A stretch of 12,402 nucleotides of DNA from Spirochaetota bacterium (lineage in GTDB: Bacteria > Spirochaetota > Spirochaetia > Treponematales > Treponemataceae). The translations under genes and the position numbers were made by a program. Below are positions 1 to 6,715 of this stretch, in pieces. How positions within the stretch are numbered: position 1 is the stretch's first letter; every line of letters starts with the position of its first letter. The notes beneath the pieces were generated by a model, which searched no databases, was not told the origin of the DNA, and saw only the letters and a list, made by a program, of their open reading frames with translations. The stretch lies in the NCBI GenBank assembly GCA_029571425.1, contig JAKPSR010000280.1, positions 1 to 12,402 on the forward strand. The letters are read 5' to 3'.

Positions 1-1
1 C

Positions 2-463
2 CTCGCCGACGGGGGCGTGGACGTGCTGTATAACAACGCAGCGGTCATGCATCCCTGGAGGGAGCGGATCGAGGACCTGACCCAGGAGGACTGGGCGTGG
101 TCATTCCAGGTCAACGTCTTCGCGCCGGTTCGGCTGAGCGCCCTATTGCTCCCGCCGATGCGCGCGCGGGGTTGGGGCCGCATCGTCAACCTAACCTCAG
201 GCATCGACAAGACCCCACAGCTCGCGGCCTACGGCTCGTCGAAGTGGGCGATCGACAAATGGACCGACGACCTCGCCGCGGCGCTCGCGGGAACCGGCGT
301 CATCGTGAGCAGGCTCGACCCGGGTTGGCTTAAGACGGACCTCGGCGGGCCGAACGCCGACCATGAGCCCGAGTCCGTCCTCCCCGGCGCCCTCGTCCCC
401 GCGCTCCTTCCGGATGGCTCGCCGAGCGGGCAATTTTTCCGCGCGCAGGATTATCGAGAGTAG
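2..463 (+). CDS. Short-chain dehydrogenase/reductase (SDR), 3' part only
   Basis: The reading frame is open from the left edge, so the start codon and the N-terminal NAD(P)-binding glycine motif lie outside the window; about 153 codons remain before the TAG stop. Visible SDR landmarks, in order, are the NNAG-type motif as VLYNNAAVM, a long helix region, the catalytic serine in VNLTSG, and the YxxxK pair as YGSSK followed by the usual helix. After these comes the PG...T segment (DPGWLKTDLGGPNA) that follows the last core strand of many SDRs. All visible catalytic residues (Ser, Tyr, Lys) are intact, so the enzyme is probably an active NAD(P)-dependent oxidoreductase in the cytoplasm. The substrate cannot be read from the sequence. 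The next gene begins 33 bp downstream on the same strand. The SDR assignment is firm; the gene identity is unknown. Confidence 0.9.
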   Translation, partial: LADGGVDVLYNNAAVMHPWRERIEDLTQEDWAWSFQVNVFAPVRLSALLLPPMRARGWGRIVNLTSGIDKTPQLAAYGSSKWAIDKWTDDLAAALAGTGVIVSRLDPGWLKTDLGGPNADHEPESVLPGALVPALLPDGSPSGQFFRAQDYRE

Positions 464-484
464 CCCGCCGAGGCGCATCCCGCG

Positions 485-490
485 TATACT
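485..490 (+). promoter_or_regulatory. Possible -10 element of the GNAT gene
   Basis: TATACT matches the sigma-70 -10 consensus at five of six positions and ends only 6 nt before the ATG at 497. No convincing -35 hexamer lies 16-18 bp upstream, and no Shine-Dalgarno sequence lies between this element and the ATG. If it is used, the mRNA would start at or next to the start codon. The evidence is weak because it is a single hexamer. Confidence 0.3.
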
Positions 491-496
491 GTCCGC

Positions 497-1018
497 ATGA
501 TTGAGATCGTGAGCGTGGGCGACGACGAGCTCGACGCGGTGATGGCCCTGATACGGAAAGCGACGTCGGACTTGGGCGCGAAGGGCATCGCCCAATGGGA
601 CGAGATATATCCCGACCGGGAAACCTTCGCCCGCGACGCCGCGGCGGGCGATCTCTGGGGACTGCGCGCCGATGGCAGCCTCGCGGCCGTCGTGGTCCTC
701 AACTTCGACGCGGCGAGCGAGTATGACTCGGTGCCATGGCATGTCGCCGATCCCCGGCCGTTGATCGTGCACCGTCTCTGCGTCGATCCTGCCTTTCAGG
801 GCAAGGGTTTCGCCCGGCGACTCATGGAATTCGCCGAGCGGTTTGCCGCGAAGTCAGGCGCGCGATCAATCCGCCTCGACGCGTTCGTCCAGAACGTTGT
901 CTCGCGCGGGCTGTACCGATCGCTTGGCTACGTCGAGAGGGGACGGGTTCGCTTTCGCAGGGGGGAATTCGTCTGCCTGGAAAAAGCCATTAACGAATCG
1001 ACTGATAGAACTGCTTAA
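497..1018 (+). CDS. GNAT-family N-acetyltransferase
   Basis: 173 aa, the usual size for a single-domain GNAT enzyme, which transfers an acetyl group from acetyl-CoA to an amine. The N-terminus begins with a GNAT-like first strand (MIEIVSV), followed by an IAQWDEIYP segment seen in a common small-molecule GNAT group. The acetyl-CoA-binding motif A is at residues 94-110, with the pyrophosphate loop Q101-G-K-G-F-A106. A C-terminal SRGLYRSLGY segment (about 136-145) carries the tyrosine often used as general acid. The substrate cannot be predicted. The ATG at 497 is chosen because it places the first beta strand at residue 2; no Shine-Dalgarno sequence precedes it. The 3' end runs 29 bp into the 3' end of the opposite-strand lipoprotein gene. 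It could share a transcript with the SDR gene or use its own -10 element. Confidence 0.9.
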   Translation: MIEIVSVGDDELDAVMALIRKATSDLGAKGIAQWDEIYPDRETFARDAAAGDLWGLRADGSLAAVVVLNFDAASEYDSVPWHVADPRPLIVHRLCVDPAFQGKGFARRLMEFAERFAAKSGARSIRLDAFVQNVVSRGLYRSLGYVERGRVRFRRGEFVCLEKAINESTDRTA

Positions 1019-2390
1019 GATACCGAGCGCGCGCGTCCGCCTCCGCCCACCGCGAACTCTCGGGGAACGCGTCGACGACGGTGCGGTACGCGTCCATCGC
1101 CTTCCGGATGTCGCGCGCCGGGCCGTTCGCCTCGTACGCCTGCCCACGCAGAAACCATCCCTCGTCAAGCCCATCGGTCGCCCGAACGAAGAACGCGTCG
1201 AGGAGGGCGATCGCTCGCGCGCCGTCGCCTGAGGCGAGCGCCGCTTGCGAGCGGGCAAGGATGTCGGCGGGAGCGAGGGCGGACACGTCCTCTTGGAGCG
1301 CGGGCTTGGCGGAAACCGCCGAGGCCGCGGGGGTTTGGGCGCCGGGAGCGCGGGCCGCGTTATCGGATGCCGCGCCTTCGGTGGCAAGCGGGATCGGCGA
1401 TCGGATAGCTGGCTCGTCAACAAGCTGCGCGTCGCGCGCGGATGAGGGCGATGGGGCGCGGGCGGTACCGCCCGTGGCTCCTCCCGCCGCGGCGACGGGG
1501 GCATCGATTGGTTGGGCGGCGGGCTGCGCCCGATAGTCGGGAGCGCGAACGCGATCGCTCGGCTTACCGGTCTCGTCCGCGACGGACACGGCGAGGGCGT
1601 CGGAGAAAAATTCGTCCTTAAGGACGTCGAACTTCGAGAAGGTTAGGATGTAGTCGCCCGGGCGGAGTGCGCGGAAGGTAAAGAGGGTGTCGCCCCCATC
1701 GAGCTTCCTGCTTTCGTATCGAAGCCCGTTTTGCGCCGAGGCGTCACCGAGAAATACCCAACCAGTGCCGGGATACCATACCTCAAGCGCTTGCCCCCGC
1801 TCCAACCGCGTCTCTCGCGAGGGCGCGGCGGCGGGCTTCGCCGCGTCGACGGGGACGATCGAAGGGGCGGTCGGCTCCGCCTCCCATATCCCCGGCTGCT
1901 CAGCGGGTTCAGGCGTTGTCGCTTTCTCGGGCGCGGGGGCTTTTGCCGTTGCGGGCGCCGCGGTAGGCGCCTTAGGCGCGGCGGGCTTCTGCGGGGCGGT
2001 GGGCTTTGCCCGCTCCGCGCTCTTCGCTGGCTCCGTCGGCTTTGTCGCTTCGGGGGCTGGGGCCGCGGGGGCGACGGCGACTTCGGGTTCCGGGTAGAAA
2101 TACAATAGGCGCGTCTCGGCCGGTTCTTCCGGTCCCGTTTCCGTTGGGACGACCGCCTGCTCATTTTGTCGCTCCGCGGATGCGGCGGAAGGAGTGGTAG
2201 AAGACGAGTCGATAGCGTCAGAGTCATTGGAGGCTTCGGCGCTCGCCCCTGCCTCCGTTGCCACGGCTGATTCAGCGCCGCCCGAGGGAAGCGCCGCGTC
2301 GGCGTCCCGGCCCTCAGGGGTCGAAAGGCAACCCGCAAGAATCAAGAGACAGGCGAGAATGATGGACATGCCGTACGCTCGACGCATCAT
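990..2390 (-). CDS. Pro/Ala-rich lipoprotein with TPR-like C-terminus
   Basis: 466 aa from the chosen ATG, which overlaps the upstream gene's TGA stop as ATGA; a GGGGG run 8 nt upstream may serve as ribosome site. A longer reading (to 2477) only adds residues encoded inside the upstream gene. Residues 1-20 form a signal peptide ending in the lipobox LILAGC, with Cys21 as the predicted lipidated residue. Next come an acidic/Ser/Ala segment and a Pro/Ala/Lys-rich spacer (about 100-165) that could span an envelope layer. A beta-rich domain follows (about 195-285, with WYPGTGWVFLGD and LRPGDYILTFSKFD). After a second low-complexity linker, a helical C-terminus (about 372-466) resembles tetratricopeptide repeats of the BamD/YbgF type (RSQAALASGDGARAIALLDAF, GQAYEANG). 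No catalytic motif is visible. It is probably a periplasmic scaffold or assembly lipoprotein; the function is unknown. Confidence 0.85.
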   Translation of the reverse strand: MMRRAYGMSIILACLLILAGCLSTPEGRDADAALPSGGAESAVATEAGASAEASNDSDAIDSSSTTPSAASAERQNEQAVVPTETGPEEPAETRLLYFYPEPEVAVAPAAPAPEATKPTEPAKSAERAKPTAPQKPAAPKAPTAAPATAKAPAPEKATTPEPAEQPGIWEAEPTAPSIVPVDAAKPAAAPSRETRLERGQALEVWYPGTGWVFLGDASAQNGLRYESRKLDGGDTLFTFRALRPGDYILTFSKFDVLKDEFFSDALAVSVADETGKPSDRVRAPDYRAQPAAQPIDAPVAAAGGATGGTARAPSPSSARDAQLVDEPAIRSPIPLATEGAASDNAARAPGAQTPAASAVSAKPALQEDVSALAPADILARSQAALASGDGARAIALLDAFFVRATDGLDEGWFLRGQAYEANGPARDIRKAMDAYRTVVDAFPESSRWAEADARARYLKQFYQSIR

Positions 2391-2767
2391 GGCGCGGACC
2401 CCCATAGATCCCTGATCTTTGAGCGGTTCACCTCCCGGAGGGAACCGAGAGAATCGCCGTCGGGTACAGTATACCACCCTTTCGCGTCGTCCGCAGACCA
2501 GGTACTCCGACGGGCTCGATATTGCTCAACGCCGGGAAGGGGCAGTGGCTCCTCGGGCAGGATGATCTCGTCGGCTGGGACGGCAAGCTTTCGCCGCTCG
2601 GCGGCCGCTTCCTCCATCGCGGCGGAACGGGCCGCGTCGCGAGAAACGGAAACGACGCCGATCGTCACTAAAAGGATGAGGAGAGCGGCGGTGAGCGCGA
2701 TGCAGAGGAGCAGTCGCTCCTCGACGAAGGCGCGGACGGCCGCTATCGCGTCGCCCGGCCGGATCAC
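2387..2767 (-). CDS. Small single-pass membrane protein, unknown function
   Basis: 126 aa starting at a GTG that overlaps the smc TGA stop as GTGA, preceded by GAGGG 3 nt upstream. Its own stop overlaps the lipoprotein start as ATGA, so it is translationally coupled on both sides. Residues 1-18 are short and charged, residues 19-41 (LLLCIALTAALLILLVTIGVVS) form one clear transmembrane helix, and the remaining 85 residues are hydrophilic. A proline-rich stretch (about 65-80) is followed by a short aromatic segment (about 88-104, with KGWYTVPDGDSL). The family is not recognised. The composition suggests a small envelope component anchored in the inner membrane, possibly a partner of the lipoprotein encoded just after it. 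That partnership is inferred from gene order only. Confidence 0.8.
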   Translation of the reverse strand: MIRPGDAIAAVRAFVEERLLLCIALTAALLILLVTIGVVSVSRDAARSAAMEEAAAERRKLAVPADEIILPEEPLPLPGVEQYRARRSTWSADDAKGWYTVPDGDSLGSLREVNRSKIRDLWGSAP

Positions 2768-5700
2768 GGTCCCTCGACGGGTTCCGCCGACGTCCCGTCG
2801 GCCGCGTTAGCCTCCGCGTCAACGAGCCCCAAATCCTCGGCTTCGGGCCCAAGCACGCCCGCGAGGGCGGCAAGCGCGTCGGCAGCGTTCTCCGCATCGA
2901 CGGCCGGTGCCTGGTCACCGCCCGGCGCTTGGTCACCGGCCGGTGCCTCGCCCGCGCTCGCGGCAACGGCTTGACGTTGGCGGCGCGCAGGATGCGGCGG
3001 TATGAATACGTCGGTCTCGGGCTCGACGTCCTCCTCGACGAAGGCCTCGACGTCGGGTAGCTTGTCGTCCTTGCGCGCTCCCTCGTTCTCGAGTTTGATC
3101 GCGATGACCTTGGTGACTCCCGACTCCTCCATCGTGACGCCGAGCATGGTCCCCGCCCCCATCACCGTCTTCTTGTTGTGCGTAATGACGATGTACTGGC
3201 TGACGTTCGCGAACTCGCGCAGGGCGTGCACGAAACGGGTGACGTTCTGCTCGTCGAGGGCCGCGTCGATCTCGTCGAGGAGGCAGAACGGCGAGGGCTT
3301 GACCATGTAGGTGGCGAAGAGGAGGGACACCGCCGTCATCGACTTCTCGCCGCCCGAAAGGAGGCTGATGTTCTCGAGCTTCTTCCCCGGGGGCTGCGCG
3401 AAGATGTCGATACCGGACTCGAGGACGTTCTTCGGGTCAACGAGCCTGATCTCGCCTCGGCCGCCGCCGAAGAGTCGGCGGAACATGTTATGGAAGTTCT
3501 TCTTGATTTTGTTGTAGGTCGCGAGGAAGAGCTCGGTCGACTCGGCCCGGATCTCCTCCGTGATGCGCTTCAGGTCGTCGCGCGCCTTCTGGAGGTCGGC
3601 GAGCTGCGAGTTGAGGAAGTCGTAGCGTTCCTTCGTCTCGGCGAATTCCTCGACGGCCATCAGGTTGACGCTACCAAGGTCGCGGAGCTGCTGCCGCGCC
3701 GTCGCGAGGCGCTCGCGAAGCTCGCCCGCGGGCTCAGTGATCGAGAACATGCGCTCCTCGAATTCCATCAGATCGCGCGAGTGCGCCTCGCGGAAATTGT
3801 CCTTTATGTTGCGGATCTCGGTCTCGGACGTGGCGTGCTCCATGAAGAGCTTCTCGATCTGGCTCTGCACCTTCCCCATCTCGGCGGTTCGGCTCTTTAG
3901 GGCGTCCTGCTTGCTCGAGACGTCGCTGTGCCTGCTGGATATGTCGTTCTCGAGTTTCTCGAGCTCGGCGGTGAGCGTCTTCCCCCGATGCTCGATCGAG
4001 GCGAGCTCGCCCTCGATCTCCTCGACTTGCTCCTTGATGTCCTCGAGCCGCTTCTGCTCGGTGAAGAGCTCGTTCTCGAGCTCGCGAAGGGCCGCTTCCT
4101 GCGAGGCGAGCTCCCGGCGGATCAGGCGCGCCTGCTCCTCGGCGGCCTCGCCCTGGGTGCGCATCTGGACGCGGTTCAGGCGGAGCCCCTCGAGTGTCTT
4201 GCGGTACTCCTCGATCTTGACCGCGAGCTCGGCGTTCTCCTGTTTGAGCTCCGCGATGCGATCGCGCTTTCCCGCGATCGTCGCGCGGTTTCGCTGTATC
4301 TTCTCGTCGATCCCGCGCTTCTTGGTGATGATGCCCTCGGGGGAGAGGAATTCGTCGATGAAGCCGGGCGAGGTTTTCCTGAGGGCGTCGACCGCCGTCT
4401 CGACGGACGAGACGAGCCGCTCGATCTCGGTAAACGACCCGACCGCGTTCTCGGCGAAGCGCCTGGTGTCGTCGGCCGAGGGGGCGTGGAGGCGGGCGAA
4501 GTCGGCGAAGATGTTCTTCCGCCCGGAGACGAGGACCTTGAGTTGGCCGAGGGCGGCGCCGAGGGCCTCGTCGGCCTCTCCGCGCGACCGGGAGGAATAG
4601 CCCGCGTCGCGGAGCCGTTTGTCGAGCTCGGTTACGATGTCCTCGGTGATCGCCTGAAGATCGGCCTCCATCGCCGCGCGCTCGCGATCGAGTTCGCCGA
4701 TCTCCGCCTCGCCCCGCTCGCACGCCGCGTCGTTGTCCGATATCCGCGCGCCCGCGAGCGCGACGTTCTCCTCGAACGAGGTTATGTTCTTCTCGATCTC
4801 GCCGAGGCGCCGGTTAAGGTCTCGGACGATCTCGTCCTGGGCGTCGGCGTCCTCGGTGAGGCTCTCGACCCTGGTCTCGACGGCTTGCTTGCGCCCCTCG
4901 AGCTGGGCGAGCTTCGACTTCGCCTCGTTCTGCCGCTCGGCGAGCTGCTTCGCGAGCTTATCCTTCTCGTTCTTCTCGACCGCGAGTCCGTAGATCTGCT
5001 TCTGGTAGTCGATCAGCCGCTCTTCCATCGAGTTGACGACGTCCATGTTCTCCTCGAGGGAGGCGTTGATGGCGTCGATCTCGGCCTTGATCTCGTCGCG
5101 GCGGCGCTTCACCGACTCGATGTCGGCGGTGAGCCGGTCGCGGTCCTGCGTGAAACCCTTAAGGCGAAGGAGTTGGATGTCGAGCTCGTTGTTGAACACG
5201 GCCTCGCGGAGGGAGCGGTACTTCGTGGTCTTCTCCGCCTGGACCCTCAGGGTGTCGTAGGAGCGCTTCACCTCGCCGAGGATGCCCTCGATCTGGCGCA
5301 TGTTCTCCTCGGTCTTCTCGAGCTTTCGCTCGGCCTCCGCCCCGCGCACCTTGAAGCGGGTGATGCCGGCCGCCTCCTCGAAGATGTAACGGCGCTCCTC
5401 GGGCTTGCTCGACAGGATTTGGTCGATCTTCCCCTGCTCCATCACCGAGTACGCGGCCTTGCCGACGCCGGTGTCCCAGAAGAGCTCGCGGATGTCCTTC
5501 AGCTTGACGGGGGCGTTGTTGATGTAGTACTCGCTCTCGCCCGACCGATAGAGACGGCGCTTGATCGCGATCTCGCTCATCTCGAGGCTGAGAAGGCCGT
5601 TCTCGTTCGCGATGACGAGGGTTACCTCGGCGACGTTGAGGGCCTTGCGGGACTCCGTCCCGTTGAAGATGACGTCCTCCATCTTGTCCGCGCGCATCGC

Positions 5701-5862
5701 GCGCGACGCCTGCTCGCCGAGCACCCACTTAACGGCGTCGACGACGTTGCTCTTCCCGCACCCGTTCGGGCCGAGCAGGGCGGTGATCCCGTCGGCGAAC
5801 TCGATGCGCGTGCGGTCGGCGAAGGACTTGAATCCGAATATCTCGAGACTTTTAAGAAACAC
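2764..5862 (-). CDS. smc: Chromosome segregation ATPase SMC, hinge-divergent
   Basis: 1032 aa. SMC proteins are ABC-type ATPases that organise and separate chromosomes. N-terminal head: strand FLKSLEIFGFKSF, Walker A G31-PNGCGKS-N39, Q-loop Q143 in YSVMEQGKIDQIL, and the SMC motif EERRYIFEEAAGI (about 155-167). C-terminal head: the diagnostic GSVNLMAVEEF...ERYDFL segment, ABC signature SGGEK (836-840), Walker B with LLDEID (861-866) and a THNKKTM-like switch. Two coiled coils (about 170-407 and 515-790) flank residues 408-515, where the SMC hinge should lie. I see none of the glycine-rich hinge signatures there. The protein is shorter than the usual 1150-1190 aa even though it carries a roughly 100-residue acidic Ala-rich tail (from about 929). 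The start is GTG, with AAGGGG 10 nt upstream. It is the first gene of a coupled trio. Confidence 0.95.
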   Translation of the reverse strand: MFLKSLEIFGFKSFADRTRIEFADGITALLGPNGCGKSNVVDAVKWVLGEQASRAMRADKMEDVIFNGTESRKALNVAEVTLVIANENGLLSLEMSEIAIKRRLYRSGESEYYINNAPVKLKDIRELFWDTGVGKAAYSVMEQGKIDQILSSKPEERRYIFEEAAGITRFKVRGAEAERKLEKTEENMRQIEGILGEVKRSYDTLRVQAEKTTKYRSLREAVFNNELDIQLLRLKGFTQDRDRLTADIESVKRRRDEIKAEIDAINASLEENMDVVNSMEERLIDYQKQIYGLAVEKNEKDKLAKQLAERQNEAKSKLAQLEGRKQAVETRVESLTEDADAQDEIVRDLNRRLGEIEKNITSFEENVALAGARISDNDAACERGEAEIGELDRERAAMEADLQAITEDIVTELDKRLRDAGYSSRSRGEADEALGAALGQLKVLVSGRKNIFADFARLHAPSADDTRRFAENAVGSFTEIERLVSSVETAVDALRKTSPGFIDEFLSPEGIITKKRGIDEKIQRNRATIAGKRDRIAELKQENAELAVKIEEYRKTLEGLRLNRVQMRTQGEAAEEQARLIRRELASQEAALRELENELFTEQKRLEDIKEQVEEIEGELASIEHRGKTLTAELEKLENDISSRHSDVSSKQDALKSRTAEMGKVQSQIEKLFMEHATSETEIRNIKDNFREAHSRDLMEFEERMFSITEPAGELRERLATARQQLRDLGSVNLMAVEEFAETKERYDFLNSQLADLQKARDDLKRITEEIRAESTELFLATYNKIKKNFHNMFRRLFGGGRGEIRLVDPKNVLESGIDIFAQPPGKKLENISLLSGGEKSMTAVSLLFATYMVKPSPFCLLDEIDAALDEQNVTRFVHALREFANVSQYIVITHNKKTVMGAGTMLGVTMEESGVTKVIAIKLENEGARKDDKLPDVEAFVEEDVEPETDVFIPPHPARRQRQAVAASAGEAPAGDQAPGGDQAPAVDAENAADALAALAGVLGPEAEDLGLVDAEANAADGTSAEPVEGP
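2902..2952 (-). repeat. Short tandem repeat in the SMC tail (GDQAP units)
   Basis: Two 18-bp units (2902-2919 and 2920-2937) agree at 15 of 18 positions, and a partial third unit follows (2938-2952). They encode GEAPA-GDQAPG-GDQAPA within the low-complexity SMC tail. This looks like small in-frame repeat expansion in a disordered region. Confidence 0.6.
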
Positions 5863-5872
5863 GGTACGGCGG

Positions 5873-5878
5873 CCCCTT
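5873..5878 (-). promoter_or_regulatory. Ribosome-binding site of smc
   Basis: AAGGGG on the minus strand lies 10 nt upstream of the GTG at 5862. It supports the GTG start, which also gives the canonical SMC N-terminus MFLKSLEIFGFKSF. The spacing is slightly long. Confidence 0.5.
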
Positions 5879-5896
5879 GGTTTAGTGTCAGCGTAT

Positions 5897-5926
5897 ACTC
5901 TACCCCACGGGACGGCCTCGGGTCAA
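5897..5926 (-). promoter_or_regulatory. Candidate promoter of the smc operon
   Basis: On the minus strand, TTGACC (5926-5921, five of six to the -35 consensus) is followed after 18 bp by TAGAGT (5902-5897) as a weak -10, giving a leader of about 30 nt that contains the AAGGGG ribosome site. An overlapping GTATAC palindrome makes TATACT on the plus strand too, so the divergent regulator gene might share control here. This rests on hexamer matching only. Confidence 0.35.
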
Positions 5927-5971
5927 TGCAATTTTGCTTAAGCGAGGGGCGCGCAGGCCGTAACTGTAAAT

Positions 5972-6670
5972 ATGGAAGAAACCGTTGTTTTGTATCGATT
6001 CGGCGAGACCGACGGCGGAGTCGCCATCGCATCGCTGGAGACCGCGGGATTCCGGGTTATCGCGCCGGCGAGCCTCACGGAACTCCATAATCTCCTTCAC
6101 TCGACGTCATGCGCCGCCGTCGTGGTCCCGGAGTCTGAGTTTTCCTCGCGCGGTATCGACCCGGCGCGCCACCTCGCGAACGCGATGTCCCCGCACGTCC
6201 TTATCCTGATCGACGGGAACGGACGGGGCCGCGTGGTCAGGGCCGGGTCGACGGGATCGCGGACGGCAGACGCTGCGGGCGATCGGGCGGCGCGCGTCCT
6301 CGAGCTGCTCGAGCGGATCGCCGAAAGGCGAGAGATCGGAGACGACAGCGGAGCGACTCCGTCCGCGAGGTCGCCGGGACCGCGGGACATTGCGGACCTT
6401 CTCGCATCCCCCTTGCTCGCCGACCTCCCCCACAAGCCGCGCGCCATACTCGAGCTTCTCGCCTCGTCTCCCGACGGGACCGAGACCGGCGAGATCGCGT
6501 TCGCGCTGTGGGGCGGCGAGGCGCGCGACCGCAAGCGCGACGTCCAGGCCTACGTGTCCCTGCTTCGAGCACGGATCGCTCCCGTGCCGCGTCCCCGCGT
6601 CAGGATCGCCCGCCGCGGGACCCGCTACGCGCTCGAGGCCGCGGACACGAAAAAGCCCGGCCCCGCGTGA
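5972..6670 (+). CDS. Winged-helix regulator with degenerate receiver-like domain
   Basis: 232 aa. The C-terminal domain (about 149-224) fits the OmpR/PhoB DNA-binding fold: an N-terminal helix pair (LADLPHKPRAILELLASS), EIAFALWGG, a recognition-helix region (about 188-202, DVQAYVSLLRARI) and the wing ending RRGTRYAL, which corresponds to the usual GxGYxL. The N-terminal half (about 1-85) alternates strands and helices like a receiver domain (VVLYRF; AGFRVIAP; AAVVVPESEF; HVLILIDG). It lacks the acidic pair after strand 1 and has Pro53-Glu54 where the phosphorylated Asp should be. A charged linker of about 60 residues joins the two parts. It probably binds DNA without phosphorylation control by a histidine kinase. 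It is divergent from smc, a possible target or autoregulated neighbour. No good Shine-Dalgarno sequence precedes the ATG. The last codons and stop lie within a terminator hairpin. Confidence 0.75.
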   Translation: MEETVVLYRFGETDGGVAIASLETAGFRVIAPASLTELHNLLHSTSCAAVVVPESEFSSRGIDPARHLANAMSPHVLILIDGNGRGRVVRAGSTGSRTADAAGDRAARVLELLERIAERREIGDDSGATPSARSPGPRDIADLLASPLLADLPHKPRAILELLASSPDGTETGEIAFALWGGEARDRKRDVQAYVSLLRARIAPVPRPRVRIARRGTRYALEAADTKKPGPA

Positions 6671-6682
6671 GGGTCGGGCTTT
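6650..6682. terminator. Bidirectional intrinsic terminator between the regulator gene and cheY
   Basis: AAAGCCCGGCCC (6652-6663) pairs with GGGTCGGGCTTT (6671-6682) to form a 12-bp stem with one G-U pair and a 7-nt loop, CGCGTGA, which contains the stop codon of the regulator gene. On the minus strand the stem is followed by a run of five T, a good terminator for the che operon 33 bp after the cheY stop. On the plus strand only TTT follows, so termination there would be weaker. Confidence 0.75.
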
Positions 6683-6715
6683 CGCCGCAGAGAAACGCTT
6701 AATCCGCCGACCGCG

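Noticed and set aside
2428..2436. Strong Shine-Dalgarno-like GGGAGGTGA on the minus strand
   Set aside because: No start codon follows at a usable distance; it is explained by the codons LREVN of the small membrane protein.
2468..2473. TATACT on the minus strand, a possible internal promoter for the lipoprotein gene
   Set aside because: It encodes Tyr-Thr within the membrane protein gene and has no -35 partner; probably chance.
2391..2477. Longer N-terminus for the lipoprotein (start at 2477, or at an ATG near 2405)
   Set aside because: The extra residues lie inside the upstream gene and would put charged sequence before a signal peptide that is already complete from the ATGA overlap at 2390.
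3928..6090. A 720-codon open frame on the plus strand opposite smc
   Set aside because: Its translation is Leu/Asp/Glu/Arg-rich without any domain and mirrors the coiled-coil codons of smc. Long antisense frames are expected in GC-rich DNA.
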